A DNA stretch of 64,000 nucleotides from Cherax quadricarinatus (taxonomy: Eukaryota; Arthropoda; Malacostraca; Decapoda; Parastacidae). Below, in pieces: positions 20,500 to 31,808 of this stretch. The notes beneath the pieces were generated by a model that worked only from the letters and a program-made list of their open reading frames with translations, was not told the origin of the DNA and ran no database searches. The position numbers were made by a program, and so were the translations under genes. The stretch covers positions 3,840,203 to 3,904,202 of the forward strand of contig NC_091372.1 of the NCBI RefSeq assembly GCF_038502225.1, given 5' to 3'. Every line of letters begins with the position of its first letter. Within the stretch, counting starts at the first letter, position 1.

Positions 20500-22048
20500 C
20501 ATTTATTTATTTATTTATTTATTTATAAATTTTAGCATACATACAGAGGTACAAAAAAATGCAGGTAAGAGCAGCATGCCAAAGCCACTTATATGCATAG
20601 CATTACGGGCTGGCTTAAAATTAACTTAAGATTAACTAAGCAATGATGAAATCAGTGATAAGACATTATTGTAAACAGATAACTATAAAATACAAGTGAG
20701 TATTACAAAGACAGGTCATATGGTTGCATGCATTGCTGTTCATTCAGGTAGTGTATTTAAAAAAAAAATAACAAAGTTAGGTTTAACATTTGTGTGATAT
20801 AATTGTGAGTAACATTTAGGATGTACAATTTATATGGTTCAGTTATTCAGTATTTATTTGGTTTTGAGTAAGTGAACTTTGAGAAGAGACTTGAATTTAT
20901 AAACAGGTAGTGTTTCTTTTATATTTACAGGTAATGAATTCCAGATTTTAGGGCCTTTTATGTGCATTGAGTTTTTGCATAGCGTGAGATGGACACGAGG
21001 AACATCAAAGAGTGATCTGTGCCTTGTGTTATGGTCATGTGTTCTGTTGAGGTTGGCAAGGAGATGTTTGAGGGGAGGGTTAATATCAGAGTTAAGTGTT
21101 CTATGTATGTAATAAGTGCAATAATAAGTATGGATGTTTTGTATGGTGAGTAGGTTGAGTGTTTTGAATATTGGTGGAGTGTGCTGCCTGTAGTGAGAAT
21201 TTGTTATCATTCTAACTGCAGCCTTTTGTTGGGTAATTAGTGGTCTGAGATGGTTAGTTGTTGTTGAGCCCCATGCACAAATTCCATAGGTGAGATAGGG
21301 GTAAATAAGAGAGTGATAAAGGGCCAGGAGGGCTGACTGTGGAACATAGTACCGTATCTTCGATAGTATGCCTACAGTCTTGGAAATTTTCTTAGAAATT
21401 TGTTGTATATGTGTATGAAATTTGAGTCTATTATCGAGGTGGATTCCTAAGAATTTTCCCTCTGTTAGCTTTGTGATAGGTGATCCATTTATCGTTATGT
21501 TAAGAGGTACATCTGTAGCTCTGCTACCAAACTGAATGAAGTAGGTTTTGTCAATGTTTAATGTAAGTTTGTTAGTCCTCATCCAGGTAGATATTTTCTG
21601 TAATTCGGTGTTTACAGTATTGGCTAGCGTGACTGGGCTCGGGTGAGAGAAGACGTATGTGGTGTCATCTGCAAAAAGTGTGGGTTTGAGTAATTGCGAA
21701 GCATTTGGTAGGTCATTTATGTATAGGAGAAAGAGAAGAGGGCCAAGGACACTTCCCTGTGGGACACCAACTGTAATTGGTTGTGCGGAAGAGCTTGCCC
21801 CATTTGCGTACACATATTGGCTTCTGTTGCTGAGGTAAGACTTGAGGTAGTTGAGGGAGTGCCCTCTAATACCATAGTGTGACAATTTTACGTGGAGCAA
21901 GTCATGGTCAACTGTATCAAAAGCTTTACGTAAGTCAATGAAGATCCCCAGTGGGACTTCTTTTTTCTCTATTGCAGTGTATATATGTTCTAGCATGTGT
22001 ACAATAGCATCATTAGTATTTTTATTAGGCCTGAATCCAAATTGGCAT
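20500..22048 (-). mobile_element. L2/CR1-like LINE, 5'-truncated
   Basis: Minus-strand non-LTR element. It starts within the RT (QFGFRPNKNTNDA at ~22048), and the 3' UTR ends in a TAAA/TTTA microsatellite at ~20500-20525. The truncation point abuts the repeat cluster at 22068. Confidence 0.85.
20854..21996 (-). CDS. LINE reverse transcriptase, C-terminal 380 codons (L2/CR1-like)
   Basis: An uninterrupted frame encodes the RT palm and thumb: FIDLRKAFDTVDH with the first catalytic Asp, GVPQGSVLGPLLFLLYINDL, LFADDTTYV with the FADD box, and a C-terminal domain ending NSLPVNIKETLPVYKFKSLL. The frame stays open upstream to ~22048. There is no endonuclease because the copy is 5'-truncated. The lack of stops over 380 codons suggests a fairly recent insertion. 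The clade assignment (L2 rather than another CR1-group clade) is from motif style only. Confidence 0.85.
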   Translation of the reverse strand: MLEHIYTAIEKKEVPLGIFIDLRKAFDTVDHDLLHVKLSHYGIRGHSLNYLKSYLSNRSQYVYANGASSSAQPITVGVPQGSVLGPLLFLLYINDLPNASQLLKPTLFADDTTYVFSHPSPVTLANTVNTELQKISTWMRTNKLTLNIDKTYFIQFGSRATDVPLNITINGSPITKLTEGKFLGIHLDNRLKFHTHIQQISKKISKTVGILSKIRYYVPQSALLALYHSLIYPYLTYGICAWGSTTTNHLRPLITQQKAAVRMITNSHYRQHTPPIFKTLNLLTIQNIHTYYCTYYIHRTLNSDINPPLKHLLANLNRTHDHNTRHRSLFDVPRVHLTLCKNSMHIKGPKIWNSLPVNIKETLPVYKFKSLLKVHLLKTK

Positions 22049-22067
22049 TATATTGTTGACAAAACCT

Positions 22068-22620
22068 GTTTACACAAACCCATGCTGCCTTCCCCACCAC
22101 TGACGTAGCCTTCCCCACTACCCATGTCATCTTCCCCACCACCCACATGGAAATAAGTCACTTTGTCTGACTTTTTTTGGGTTATCCTAGGTAATCTACA
22201 CATATGCTGCTATGTTGTTTACACAAACCAACGCTGCCTTCCTCACTACCCACACTCTTCCCCACTACCCACACTGCCTTTCCCACTATCTACACAACCT
22301 TCCCCACCACCCATGCCGTCTTCTTCCTCACCCACATGGAAATAAGTCACTTTGTCTGACTTTTTTGGGTTATCCTAGGTAATCTACACATATGTTGCTA
22401 TGTTTACACAAACCCATGCTACCTTCTCCACCACCTACGCAGCCTTCCCCACGACCCACACTGTCTTCCCCATCTACTGTGCTGTCTTCCCCACCTACTA
22501 TGCTCTCTTCCCCACCAACTATGCTGTCTTCCCCACCAACTATGCTGTCTTCCCCACCAACTATGCTGTCATCCCCACTACCCACATGGAAATGAGTCAC
22601 TTTGTCTGACTTTTTTGGTG
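22068..22620 (+). repeat. three ~180-bp tandem units with a nested 21-bp minisatellite
   Basis: Each unit runs from 'tttacacaaaccca' through CTTCCCCAC-rich sequence to 'acatggaaataagtcacttt' and 'gggttatcctaggtaatc' (starts near 22068, 22217, 22404). In the third unit (about 22464-22583) the motif ttccccaccaactatgctgtc is repeated several times. The reading frame stays open only because the periods are multiples of three; I do not regard it as a gene. Confidence 0.8.
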
Positions 22621-23021
22621 GAAGGTTGATAATCGTCTGGATTTTCAGCACTATTTCTGGTATCCTGGGCATAGCTTTCTGCCACAAACTCCTCAAAACC
22701 ATGAGATTCATCTTCACTGACACTTCAATCTGTGTTAGAACCATCACTTGGGAAGGGAAGAGTCCCAGTTCACCGGAGAGTGAGGTATTCCTTACCACTA
22801 GGCTTGGTGACCAAGGCGTACTGAATTAGCACTCGTACAGTGCAATGCGGGTGCCCCAATTTTTTTCATATTGCACACACTGACCATGCAGACACATTTT
22901 CTCGCAGGCCTACCAGCTTTCTCCCACTAGATTTGAAGCTGCTAGAATTTTGGCATAGTTTTACGGGACCGACAATGGCTCTCAAGCCGTAATATTACGG
23001 GACCGACAGTGAAAGAGTTAA

Positions 23022-23365
23022 ATACAGTTCTGAAAATGGGACACCATGTGCATAGTTCTGTTCTAGCAACTATAAATATGGAATTGCATCTACCCTTTAC
23101 TCAAGTAGTATGTACAGTTGACTGTAAATTAAGACTGTAGTTATATTCCTGAATGTGGCGTATTTTCAGAAATCATCTAAAATGAATTGAGGAACATGTG
23201 AGAAAAATAGGTTTTTATTCATGACTGCTTCATGAAGTTTTTGGAGACTAGCAACCAAAATACAAATATTTTAAGAACTTGAAAATATGAACATTTATTT
23301 AGTGTGATGTAAATACACCATACACTACTGAACAGTACACTTTCTTCACATAATGGGGTCCTTCA
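23022..23365. other. unassigned intron sequence
   Basis: No repeat or exon recognised in this stretch of the ATPAF2 intron. Confidence 0.4.
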
Positions 23366-23515
23366 GGAGGGGTGCCTTGATGATGGAGAAGGTATCTTGT
23401 TTCAGGGACATAGAGCTACCCTCCCCTACCTCAGATCAAATCTGATTACCTCCCATTCCCAAGAAGCTATATGACCCATGTGGGTTTATTACCTGGCATG
23501 ATTATAATTAATATG
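23366..23515 (+). mobile_element. SINE, CCTTGGATC family
   Basis: Contains 'ggtgccttgatgatggag', 'acctcagatcaaatctgatt', 'acctcccattcccaag' and 'gacccatgtgggtttatta', then an AT-rich end. The tail resembles the 3' end of the RNase H LINE at 58676. Confidence 0.7.
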
Positions 23516-23734
23516 GGAGTGAAAAATGGGACTAGGTGGTGCTTGGAACACATTTATTTATGTATGAAAGGACTCAAGAATAAATGAAAATGTATGTAAA
23601 CCCTGTAACTTCAAATCTTCCAGCAAGGAAGGAGTGTGTCTAGACCAGACTTGTGGATGCTGGTAGGATTCAAGTGCATGTACTTATAACATTTTTATTG
23701 GATACTTATCCGTCCTGGGACTTACATCACTTGT

Positions 23735-23962
23735 TTATTTGTTTTTAATGCACTGGCCATCTCCCACTAAGGTAAGATGACCCAGAAAAGAGGAAACACA
23801 TTCACCATCATTCTTTCAGTAGCTCTTTTGTCAGAATGTTCTGATATCACATTTCTGAACTTCAGCATCCCCACCCCTCCTTCAGAGTGCAGGCATTGTA
23901 CTTCCCACTTCCAGGACTCAAGTCTGGCTAACTGGTTTCCCTGAATTCCTTCTTTTTTACCC
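23735..23962 (-). mobile_element. RTE LINE 3' tail
   Basis: Antisense tail: 'gcactggccatctcccacta', 'ctccttcagagtgcaggcat', 'ctggtttccctgaattcctt'. 5'-truncated. Confidence 0.82.
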
Positions 23963-24100
23963 AAATACTGTTAATCCCTCAATGCCATTGTTCAATAGTT
24001 CATTCCCTGTGCAGAGTGGTGGAGGTGAACTGTCTAATATTGTATTTATGTTGAAAAAACATTGATTGGAATGTTCTGAGACAAATGATTACTTTTACAG

Positions 24101-24216
24101 GATTTCTGTTTGGTGTGGAAGTGCTCAAATCTGTCATCCTGGCGATTGCCGCTGCAGAACGAAAAATATCTTCAGAAAAAGCAGTATTTCTTTCAAGATT
24201 GGAAACCAATTTTCAG
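24101..24216 (+). CDS. ATPAF2: ATPAF2 exon
   Basis: Starts after TTTTACAG with two bases completing the Gly codon split from 13959, then 38 codons to GTAAGA. Encodes FLFGVEVLKSVILAIAAAE and RKISSEKAVFLSRLETNFQ, the C-terminal helical core of ATP12 with the conserved (E)(Q/K)AVxLSRLE motif. Confidence 0.95.
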
Positions 24217-24224
24217 GTAAGAAA

Positions 24225-24260
24225 GATAATAATAATAATAATAATAATGATTTATTGTTG

Positions 24261-24346
<86 letters not shown>
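24225..24346. repeat. ATT/AAT trinucleotide microsatellite
   Basis: AAT repeats followed by about 30 ATT units starting eight bases after an exon donor. Every long open frame across it is a repeat artefact. Confidence 0.95.
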
Positions 24347-24349
24347 TTA

Positions 24350-24506
24350 ATATGCTGGCTGTCTCCCACTGAGGCAGGGTGACTCAAAAAAGAAACACTT
24401 TCACCATCATTCACACTATCACTGTCTTCTCAGAGCTATGACACCCAGAGCCATGCACATATGACAGTTTAGATGTCCCTCTAAACAAATATCCTGAACC
24501 CCTCCT
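24350..24506 (-). mobile_element. RTE LINE 3' tail, interrupted at TTAA
   Basis: Antisense tail (ggctgtctcccactgaggca, tcaccatcattcacac...) that breaks off at 'cctccttt', where the consensus continues into 'agagtgcagg'. The TTAA-ended inverted repeat begins exactly there. Confidence 0.78.
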
Positions 24507-25089
24507 TTAACCCTTAAACTCTCCAAATGTAGATCTACGTTCACCTGCGTGGCACTCCGAATATTTTGTAAAATAAAAAAATTGTTTTTTGTTTTTAAAT
24601 TAAAGAGGGCAATTTTCTGTGTGGTATAAGACCAAAAAAGAAATTTTAGGATCAGTACTTACCAAGATATAAGAGCATGAAGTTGTCTCTGGATGCTCAC
24701 CTAATGGCAACATCCAGTCCTGCCACTTGGAGAAGTGTTGCCAATTTACCTTTTTTTCTCATTTTTATTTTAATTTATATAATTTTTATGTTATGATAAT
24801 TACAATTTATAATAGTTCTTGTGATTTCATAGCCAATCTTTGTTCTGACACTAATATTATGTACTGAAATAGTACTCAAATTGTAACAGTCACACTGACA
24901 GGTGAACATTTTCACCTGCCCTGGTCATTTACTATTGTCTAGAAATGTATACAAAGTATTTATAGGTCCCAGCAATGTTTTAGACATGCTGGAGTATGAA
25001 ACTCCTTGAAGCATGGTGTTATGACAAGGGTCAGAATGTGCCCTGATGGAGGGAACCTTGCCTTTATATGTTTTTACTCTTCCACACAA

Positions 25090-25520
25090 ACATGTCTTTG
25101 TATGTCTATCTGTCTGCCTGTCTGTCTGTCCATCTGCCTGTCTATCTGTACATTTATCTGTCTGTCTGTCTATCTGTACATCTATCTGCCTAGCTCTGCT
25201 TATCTGTCTGTCCAGTTCAGCTTATCTGTCTTCTGTGTGTGCCTGGAGTATAATATGAACTTGAATAATGGTGTTATGACAAGCACCAGATAACAAGTGA
25301 CATTTGATGAATGTGCACTGCTGGAGGGGGAAACCTTGCCTTTATATGTTTTTACTCTTGCACACAAACATGTCTTTGTATGTCTGTCTTCCTGACTTTC
25401 TGCCTGTCTGTCTATCTGTACATCTATCTATCTGTCTGCCTGGCTCTGCTTATCTATCTGACTAGTTCTGCTTATCTTTCTGTCTGCCTGTGTATGTCTG
25501 TCTTTCCATCTGCTTGTCCC
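25090..25520 (+). repeat. CTGT/CTAT-rich tetranucleotide tracts
   Basis: Two blocks of TGTCTGTC/ATCTGTCT repeats, separated by a near-duplicate of 'ttgcctttatatgttttta'. They belong to the left arm of the inverted repeat; the counterpart is at 28590-28720 in antisense. Confidence 0.85.
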
Positions 25521-25724
25521 TATCTCAGGGAGCGGCTAGTAAACCTGTTGGTTTGTGTTGTATGTGCCACTCCCTGATTGCTGAGCAAGTGACACTGCTA
25601 TTATTTGCGTTATGTTTATTTATGTCGTATATCTACAAACAGTGTATAGCATTTGGCCTGGAATTTTTGGGTTATCCTAGGTAATTTACATTATGTATAA
25701 AACTGTATTTATGAGTACATGTGA

Positions 25725-25850
25725 GAGAGAGAGATATAGACAGATACAAATAGACAGTGATATAGAGATATAGACAGAGATATGGATAGACAGAGATATA
25801 GACAGATACAGACAGATACAGACAAAGACAGCCAAAGCCAGCTAGCTAGC
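25725..25850 (+). repeat. GATA/GACA microsatellite
   Basis: agagatatagacagatacag-type repeats. The reverse complement resembles the tgtctctgtctc tract at 27225-27312. Confidence 0.85.
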
Positions 25851-25857
25851 CAGCCGA

Positions 25858-26070
25858 ATACATAAGAACATAAGAAAGAAGGAAACTGCAGCAGGCCTAC
25901 TGGCCCATGCCAGGCAGGTCCATGTCACCCACCGGCTTAGACCAATGACCCACCTAGTGAGGTCACATCCACTGAAAGAAGGCGCATGACATCTGACCCA
26001 GTAGCACAAGCTAGTCAGGTTCAACTCACACCCACCCACACCTACTCATGCATTTATCTAACCTATTTTT
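25858..26070 (-). mobile_element. CR1-type LINE 3' end
   Basis: Antisense of the CR1 3' end: 'cataagaacataagaaagaa', 'gcagcaggcctactggccca', 'aatgacccacctag', 'tcatgcatttatctaaccta'. Same family as 47690-48550 and 41953-42770. Confidence 0.82.
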
Positions 26071-26183
26071 ACTTTCCTCTTAAAATGTGAGTGTTAGTAT
26101 GACATGACATCAGTGAATCACTGGTGTTTGCCACACTAATTGCTCTAGCTGGCGCTCAGTTGAACTGGTGCTCCCACAAGGTA

Positions 26184-26560
26184 TAGTGGACCCTCATTTT
26201 TCGTAAGGCTTGAAAGTTGTGATTTTCAGAAATCGTAGCTTTTTTTCATCAAAACATTGGCTCGCAAATTGTCGTTTGACTCGCCAGTAGTCGTTCGTCT
26301 GGGACGCGTACACACAGCCCCGAGCCACCTCACACTCCATTCCCAGCCAGTGTGCCATTGTTTATCAGTGAGTGAGGATGATCCCACAAGTTCATACGAT
26401 ACATTTCATAATATTCCATTCGTTTTAGTGCTTGCAACTGCTAAATAAGTCACCATGGCTCCAAAGAAAGCTTCTAGTGCCAGCCCTTTGGTAAAGAATG
26501 TGAGACACACACACAATTTAAGAAAAAGTTTGAAGAAAAATACGAAAGTGGTGGTGGTAG
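26184..26560 (+). mobile_element. Tigger-C fragment (5' end and start of transposase)
   Basis: Left end TAGTGGACCCTCATTTTTCG after TA, then an untranslated part and ATG at 26455 (MAPKKASSASPLVKNV), related to but distinct from Tigger-A. The coding sequence dissolves into a GGT-rich minisatellite. Sequence around 26880-27000 matches the antisense of 38040-38090 in the copy at 37467, so the element probably continues past the minisatellite. Confidence 0.68.
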
Positions 26561-26730
26561 AGGGTGGTAGTGATGGTGGTAGAGGATGGTAGTGGTTGTG
26601 ATAGTGGTAGATGGTGGTAGTGATGGTGGTAGAAGGTGGTAGTGATGGTGGTAGCAGTTGTGATTTTAGTAGAGGGTGGTAGTGATGGTGGTAGAGGGTG
26701 GTAGTGGTTGTGATGGTGGTAGAGGGTGCC
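26548..26730 (+). repeat. GGTGGTAGWG minisatellite
   Basis: Imperfect repeats of ggtggtagtgatggtggtag/agagggtggtag expanded inside the Tigger-C coding region. Confidence 0.85.
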
Positions 26731-27327
26731 TTCTTCAGTGATTCTGCTAACTCCTCCAATGTTGTTGGAGTTATATAGGGCTACAGAAAACACTGCTGCC
26801 TCAGCTGCTGCTTCACCACCATTATGGACGGCTTATGCTCTCAGTGGCCCTTATATACCCAACAACAACAACACAACTCCTCTTGTGACATTCATAATGA
26901 CTTATTTTATTCATTCTAGAGTATATTCCATGTTTCTATGTTATTAATATTGTTTATTATGTCATATTAGTTGAATTGTGATAGATAAATAAGCTGTAGA
27001 GTTGACATTAGTGTAATATTCTCCAACAATAAACTCACCACCCCTCCCTCTGCCCCGTCTGCCGATAACCCATGTGCAACATTTGTGCAACATCCTTTCA
27101 GTTTTGATACCACTGATAGTGTCATCCTGCCAGAATGTCCTATAACCTATACCATAAGTAAAGAAAAACAATTCTGGAACATGTGTAACGTGTGTTCAGC
27201 AGGCTGGGTGGGTGGCTGATTGACTTTGGCTGTCTCTGTCTCCATTTGTCTGTCTGTGTCTATTTCTGTCTCTGTTTGTCTCTGTCTTTGTTTATCTCTG
27301 TCTCTGTCTCACAGGTACACATAAATA

Positions 27328-28396
27328 CAGTGGACCCCCGACATTCAATATTAATCCGTTCCTGAGAGCTCATCGAATGTCGAAAATATCGAAAGGCGAA
27401 TTAATTTTCCCCATAATAAATAATGGAAGTCAAATTAATCCATGCAAGACACCCAAAAGTATGAAAAAAAAAATTTTACTACATGAAATATTAAGTTTAA
27501 TGCAATAGAATAATTACAATAACAACAATAACAATTGATTAATAACAATAGAATAATTGACACTTACCTTTAATGAAGATCTGGTGATGAATGATAGGAT
27601 GGGAGGAGGGGAGAGTGTGGATGGTGTTAGTGTTTAGAAGGGGAATCCCCTTCCATTAGGACTTGAGGTAGCAAGTCTTTTTCCGAACTGGCAGCCTCAC
27701 CATGCCTTACCACACTGTGTATGCCACTACGATTCTTAAATCTTTCAAACCATACTTTGCTGGCCTTAAATTCACTCACATCACCACTAGTTGCAGGCAA
27801 TTTCTTTACCAAATCATCATGCAACTTCCTAGCCTTTTCACAAATGATTGCTTGAGAGATGCTATCTCCTGCTATCTGTTTTTCATTTATCCACACCAAT
27901 AATAGTCTCTCAACATCTTCTAACACTAGCGATCTCTGTTTCGTAATCACAGTTGCACCTTTTGCAAGAACAGCTTCCTTGATTGCCGTTTTCCTGCTCA
28001 CTACAGTAGAGATGGTTGATTGGGGTTTACTATACAACCTGACCAGCTCCGACACACGCACTCCACTTTCGTACTTTGCAATTATCTCTTTCTTCATTTC
28101 AATAGTCATTAGCACCTTTTTTCTCGAAGGGTTGGCACTAGAAGCTTTCTAGAAACAAGCACCAAAAACAGTGATAATATGGAATGTATCGAATGTATCC
28201 TTAGATGCGCGCACACTGCCTGGGTTGTAAACACTGGCACACACAGGGCGGTTCAGGCCACATGTGGACACGTCTCATACGAATCGCATTGAATAGCGGG
28301 TTTCTGATCGAATGCCGAGGCAAAATTTTTGCGTTAAAATGCATCGAATGTCGGATTTATTGAATGTCGATGCCATTGAATGTCGGAGGTCCACTG
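27328..28396 (-). mobile_element. Tigger-A copy, internally deleted, DNA-binding part kept
   Basis: 1069-bp element with GTGGACCCCCGACATTC-type ends and TA at 27326-27327 and 28397-28398. The transposase is reduced to its N-terminal part plus the last 18 codons (see 27627-28115). Confidence 0.88.
27627..28115 (-). CDS. CENP-B-type DNA-binding-only ORF from deleted Tigger
   Basis: 162 open codons. They encode the Tigger-A helix-turn-helix (MTIEMKKEIIAKYESG, STISTVVSRKTAIKEAVLA) and the second DNA-binding part (DVSEFKASKVWFERFKNRSG), then an in-frame jump from HSVVRHGEAASS to the transposase C-terminus (EKDLLPQVLMEGDSPSKH). The catalytic domain is absent. The canonical ATG context seen in the 9947 copy is deleted (the sequence joins gtttct to agaaagcttc). 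Translation would have to start at an internal Met such as 28109, where ATG begins MTIEMK. It could act as a repressor, but is more likely a simple relic. Confidence 0.75.
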   Translation of the reverse strand: MLMTIEMKKEIIAKYESGVRVSELVRLYSKPQSTISTVVSRKTAIKEAVLAKGATVITKQRSLVLEDVERLLLVWINEKQIAGDSISQAIICEKARKLHDDLVKKLPATSGDVSEFKASKVWFERFKNRSGIHSVVRHGEAASSEKDLLPQVLMEGDSPSKH

Positions 28397-28404
28397 TACT
28401 ATTA

Positions 28405-28470
28405 TACATAGTGTTAATTACCTAGGATAACCCAAAATAATCCAGGCAAAGTGCTATACTGTGCTTGTAG
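28405..28470 (-). repeat. GGGTTATCCTAGGTAA core motif, antisense copy
   Basis: 'ttacctaggataacccaaaa' followed by 'ccaggcaaagtgctatac'. It mirrors 25640-25692 of the left arm. Part of the recurrent motif discussed in the findings. Confidence 0.75.
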
Positions 28471-28589
28471 ACATAAGGTATAATAAGCATGACTGACAAG
28501 TAATATGCATTTTCACTCGTTCAGGAATCAGACATGACAACTCTGCATCATATGTAATACCTGTTGGTTCATGAGCAGCTCTCTCTGAA

Positions 28590-28720
28590 ACAGAAAGAGA
28601 CACAAGTAGACAGAGAGACAGGAAGACAGACACACAGGCAGACAGAAAGACAGATAAGCAGAGACAGATATAAACAGATACAGAACTAGACAGACAGATC
28701 TACAAGCAGACAGACATGTT
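28590..28720 (-). repeat. GACA-type tetranucleotide tract
   Basis: acagacagaaagacagataa-type repeats, the antisense counterpart of the left-arm CTGT tracts. Confidence 0.8.
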
Positions 28721-28844
28721 AGTATATAACAGTGAAAACAAATAAAGCCAAGGCAGTGCACGATCATCAAGTGTCTCTACACTGCTGCACTGTCAGCAGT
28801 GGAGTGACACTCGTCTTACACGGTGCTTCAAGGAGTTTCATATA

Positions 28845-29047
28845 CAGTGGACCCCCGGTTTACGATCAGCTCCCAATGCGACCAATTATGTAAGTGTATT
28901 TATGTACGTGCATTTGTATGTGTATGTTTGGGGGTCTGAAATGGACTAATCTAATTCACAATATTCCTTATGGGAACAAATTCGGTCAGTACTGGCACCT
29001 GAACATACTTCTGGAATGAAATAATATCGTAAACCGGGGGTCCACTG
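28845..29047. mobile_element. 203-bp Tigger-type MITE, copy 2
   Basis: CAGTGGACCCCCGG / CCGGGGGTCCACTG ends with TA at 28843-28844 and 29048-29049. Same length as and nearly identical to 3157-3359. Inserted in the right arm of the large inverted repeat. Confidence 0.92.
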
Positions 29048-30290
29048 TATACAGTAGGGCCCCGCTTTACGGCGTTTCGCCTTACGGCCTTCCGCTAATA
29101 CGGTAATGTCAAATTATGATCAAAATTTGCTATACGGCAAGTGGTCTTTCAAATACTGCACTCCCTACCCGGTTTGTTTACATTCTCCGTGACCACATCT
29201 ATTACATCTGGAAACTTTTCAAAATTTCAAGTGTTTTACAGTTATTGCGTATTTTATATGTACTCTGGTACTTATACTTATGTGTACCTGTACCTAAATA
29301 TACTTAGTGTGCTGGTGTGCAGGTACACATTAAAATTGCTAAGTCTCTCTACTCATGATGCCAATAGTACATAATAAGCATCACTCTTGGGCACATTAAA
29401 TGTCTTATTTTACATTAATATAGACATTTTCATTAATCCATCTATGATATTTTCCTCAAAATTATACAAGAAACCCGTTGCATAGCATATAAACATGATG
29501 CATACACTCACAGAATAAAAATTTACGTAAATATGAGCTTTGTTTACACAGCGGCTGTGTAGGTAGTGTCAGAAGAATTACGTTTTCTCTAGTCAAACAC
29601 TGGGGGATAACTGTAGAAAAATATTCTTTTCATATGCCTTCACTCTATATATAGCAATTCACAACCCTTGTGGGTTTAGCACTTTTTTATTATGATGATG
29701 ATAATATCGTCATCTTCATTCACTCTAAAAATTGATGTGTTGCATGAGAATGGCAGTGTTGCTGTTTGTTTATTCTGTACTAACTTGTACAACTTGTACA
29801 CAGTGTAAGAGTATTTGTATTGTGAGGTAATTATTATTATAATAAAAAAAATGTTGTGAGGTAAAAGTTTTACAAACTTTTACAAATGTACATGAATGAA
29901 CTAAAAGCAGACACACATTAATATGCATTTATTTCACCTGACAAAGTGATTGCCCACTACCTGTTCGGTTTGTGTTCTTACATTGTCTGAACTCTGTATC
30001 TCGTTCTCTTTCTCGTTTACTCTTTCGTTAACTAGTTGGCTCTCATTGACGATGACGTCTAAGCTTAGCTGTGATTAAAAGAGGAGTCGTAAGCCTCTTG
30101 CTTTAAGTGCCAAGTTAGAGGATGGTGGTGTGCCATTCTGATTTTATTCAATAAACACCCTGCCACTTACCTCTCACATATTAATATTAATATTTTAAGG
30201 TAAGTAATAAGTGTACTCTGTGTGTATCTTACCTTTTTATTGTGTTTTTTTTTTTTTTTTTTTGCCTATTTCTATTGATAACTTAATGTA

Positions 30291-31126
30291 TTCAGATATT
30301 TGGGAGTGGACGTGTCAGCGGATGGGTCTATGAAAGATGAGGTGAATCATAGAATTGATGAGGGAAAAAGAGTGAGTGGTGCACTTAGGAGTCTGTGGAG
30401 ACAAAGAACTTTGTCCTTGGAGGCAAAGAGGGGAATGTATGAGAGTATAGTTTTACCAACACTCTTATATGGGTGTGAAGCATGGGTGATGAATGTTGCA
30501 GCGAGGAGAAGGCTGGAGGCAGTGGAGATGTCATGTCTGAGGGCAATGTGTGGTGTGAATATAATGCAGAGAATTCGTAGTTTGGAAGTTAGGAGGAGGT
30601 GCGGGATTACCAAAACTGTTGTCCAGAGGGCTGAGGAAGGGTTGTTGAGGTGGTTCGGACATGTAGAGAGAATGGAGCGAAACAGAATGACTTCAAGAGT
30701 GTATCAGTCTGTAGTGGAAGGAAGGCGGGGTAGGGGTCGGCCTAGGAAAGGTTGGAGAGAGGGAGTAAAGGAGGTTTTGTGCGCGAGGGGCTTGGACTTC
30801 CAGCAGGTATGCATGAGCGTGTTTGATAGGAGTGAATGGAGACAAATGGTTTTTAATAGTTGACGTGCTGTTGGAGTGTGAGCAAAGTAACATTTATGAA
30901 GGGGTTCAGGGAAACCGGCAGGCCGGACTTGAGTCCTGGAGATGGGAAGTACAGTGCCTGCACTCTGAAGGAGGGGTGTTAATGTTGCAGTTTAAAAACT
31001 GTAGTGTAAAGCACCCTTCTGGCAAGACAATGTTGGAGTGAATGATGGTGAAAGTTTTTCTTTTTCGGGCCACCCTGCCTTGGTGGGAATCGGCCAGTGT
31101 GATAATAAAAAAAATAAAAATGAAAA
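30291..31126 (+). mobile_element. RTE LINE, 5'-truncated, with 11-bp target duplication
   Basis: Insertion flanked by aacttaatgta at 30280-30290 and 31127-31137. Nearly identical to the 3' third of the LINE at 14177. The ORF part at 30300-30863 (187 codons) keeps the correct C-terminus that the 14363 ORF has lost (CARGLDFQQVCMSVFDRSEW). Confidence 0.95.
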
Positions 31127-31808
31127 AACTTAATGTAAGTTAGTGTAAACTTGTCTGGCATTTATTGCATATTTTATATGTTGTCTGATAATAATACTTG
31201 TGGACCTGTGTGGTAGCTGGGCGGAGGGATAACATTACGTTTTCTCTGGTCAGGCAGCAGAGAAAATGTGTATGAATCTGCTTTTGGCCCAGCAAATTCC
31301 CCACTCCGCTTCTGTTTACAATTTTCAGCATGACTTATTCATTATTTCTCCCTTCGTTTATGATGGCATCTAAAGGTAGTTGTTAGAAACTATTAAATTC
31401 AGTGAACAAGGTATGTCAATGCTAATAATATGGCTCTGGGTCATAGTGTAGGTAGCCAGTAGGTGTAGCCCGGGCGGGCTACACCTACCGGCTACCTACA
31501 CTGGCTTTCTACATTAAGACTACACATATTTTAAGGTAAATAGTGAGTGTACTGTATGCGTATTTTAACTCTCTGGGATGTTTTAAATATCATATGTTAA
31601 GTATGAGATGGGGAGCCAGGGCTACCTACACCTGACTTCCTACAAATAAGTACTACTCACCTCTCGCCCTACATTAAGATTACAAATACACATACTTTAA
31701 GATAAGTAATGAATGTACTGTGTATGTATTTTACTTTTTGTGTTTTTAATGCCTAGTTCTATTACTAACTTAATATGATTTAGTGTAAACTTGTTGTCTG
31801 GCATTTAT

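Larger units (their letters stand above)
19830..23021 (+). mobile_element. TTAA element (piggyBac-like ends) carrying several insertions
   Basis: The left end TTAACCCTTTCACTGCCG (19830) and the right end, reversed TTAACTCTTTCACTGTCGG (to 23021), are terminal inverted repeats with TTAA. The first 200 bp resembles the arm at 24507 (shared 'cttaccaagatata' and 'atggcaaca' segments). Inside lie a MITE (20173-20457), a LINE (20500-22048) and a repeat cluster (22068-22620). No transposase seen. Confidence 0.65.

Noticed and set aside
25006..25577. Cys/Leu-rich ORFs with CLSVCLSVCLS repeats
   Set aside because: Translations of CTGT tetranucleotide repeats.
26406..26793. His/Tyr/Pro-rich minus-strand ORFs
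   Set aside because: Translations of the GGTGGTAG minisatellite inside a Tigger-C fragment.
25090..28720. Possible CRISPR-like spaced repeats in the tetranucleotide regions
   Set aside because: Repeats are continuous simple sequence without unique spacers, and the genome is eukaryotic.
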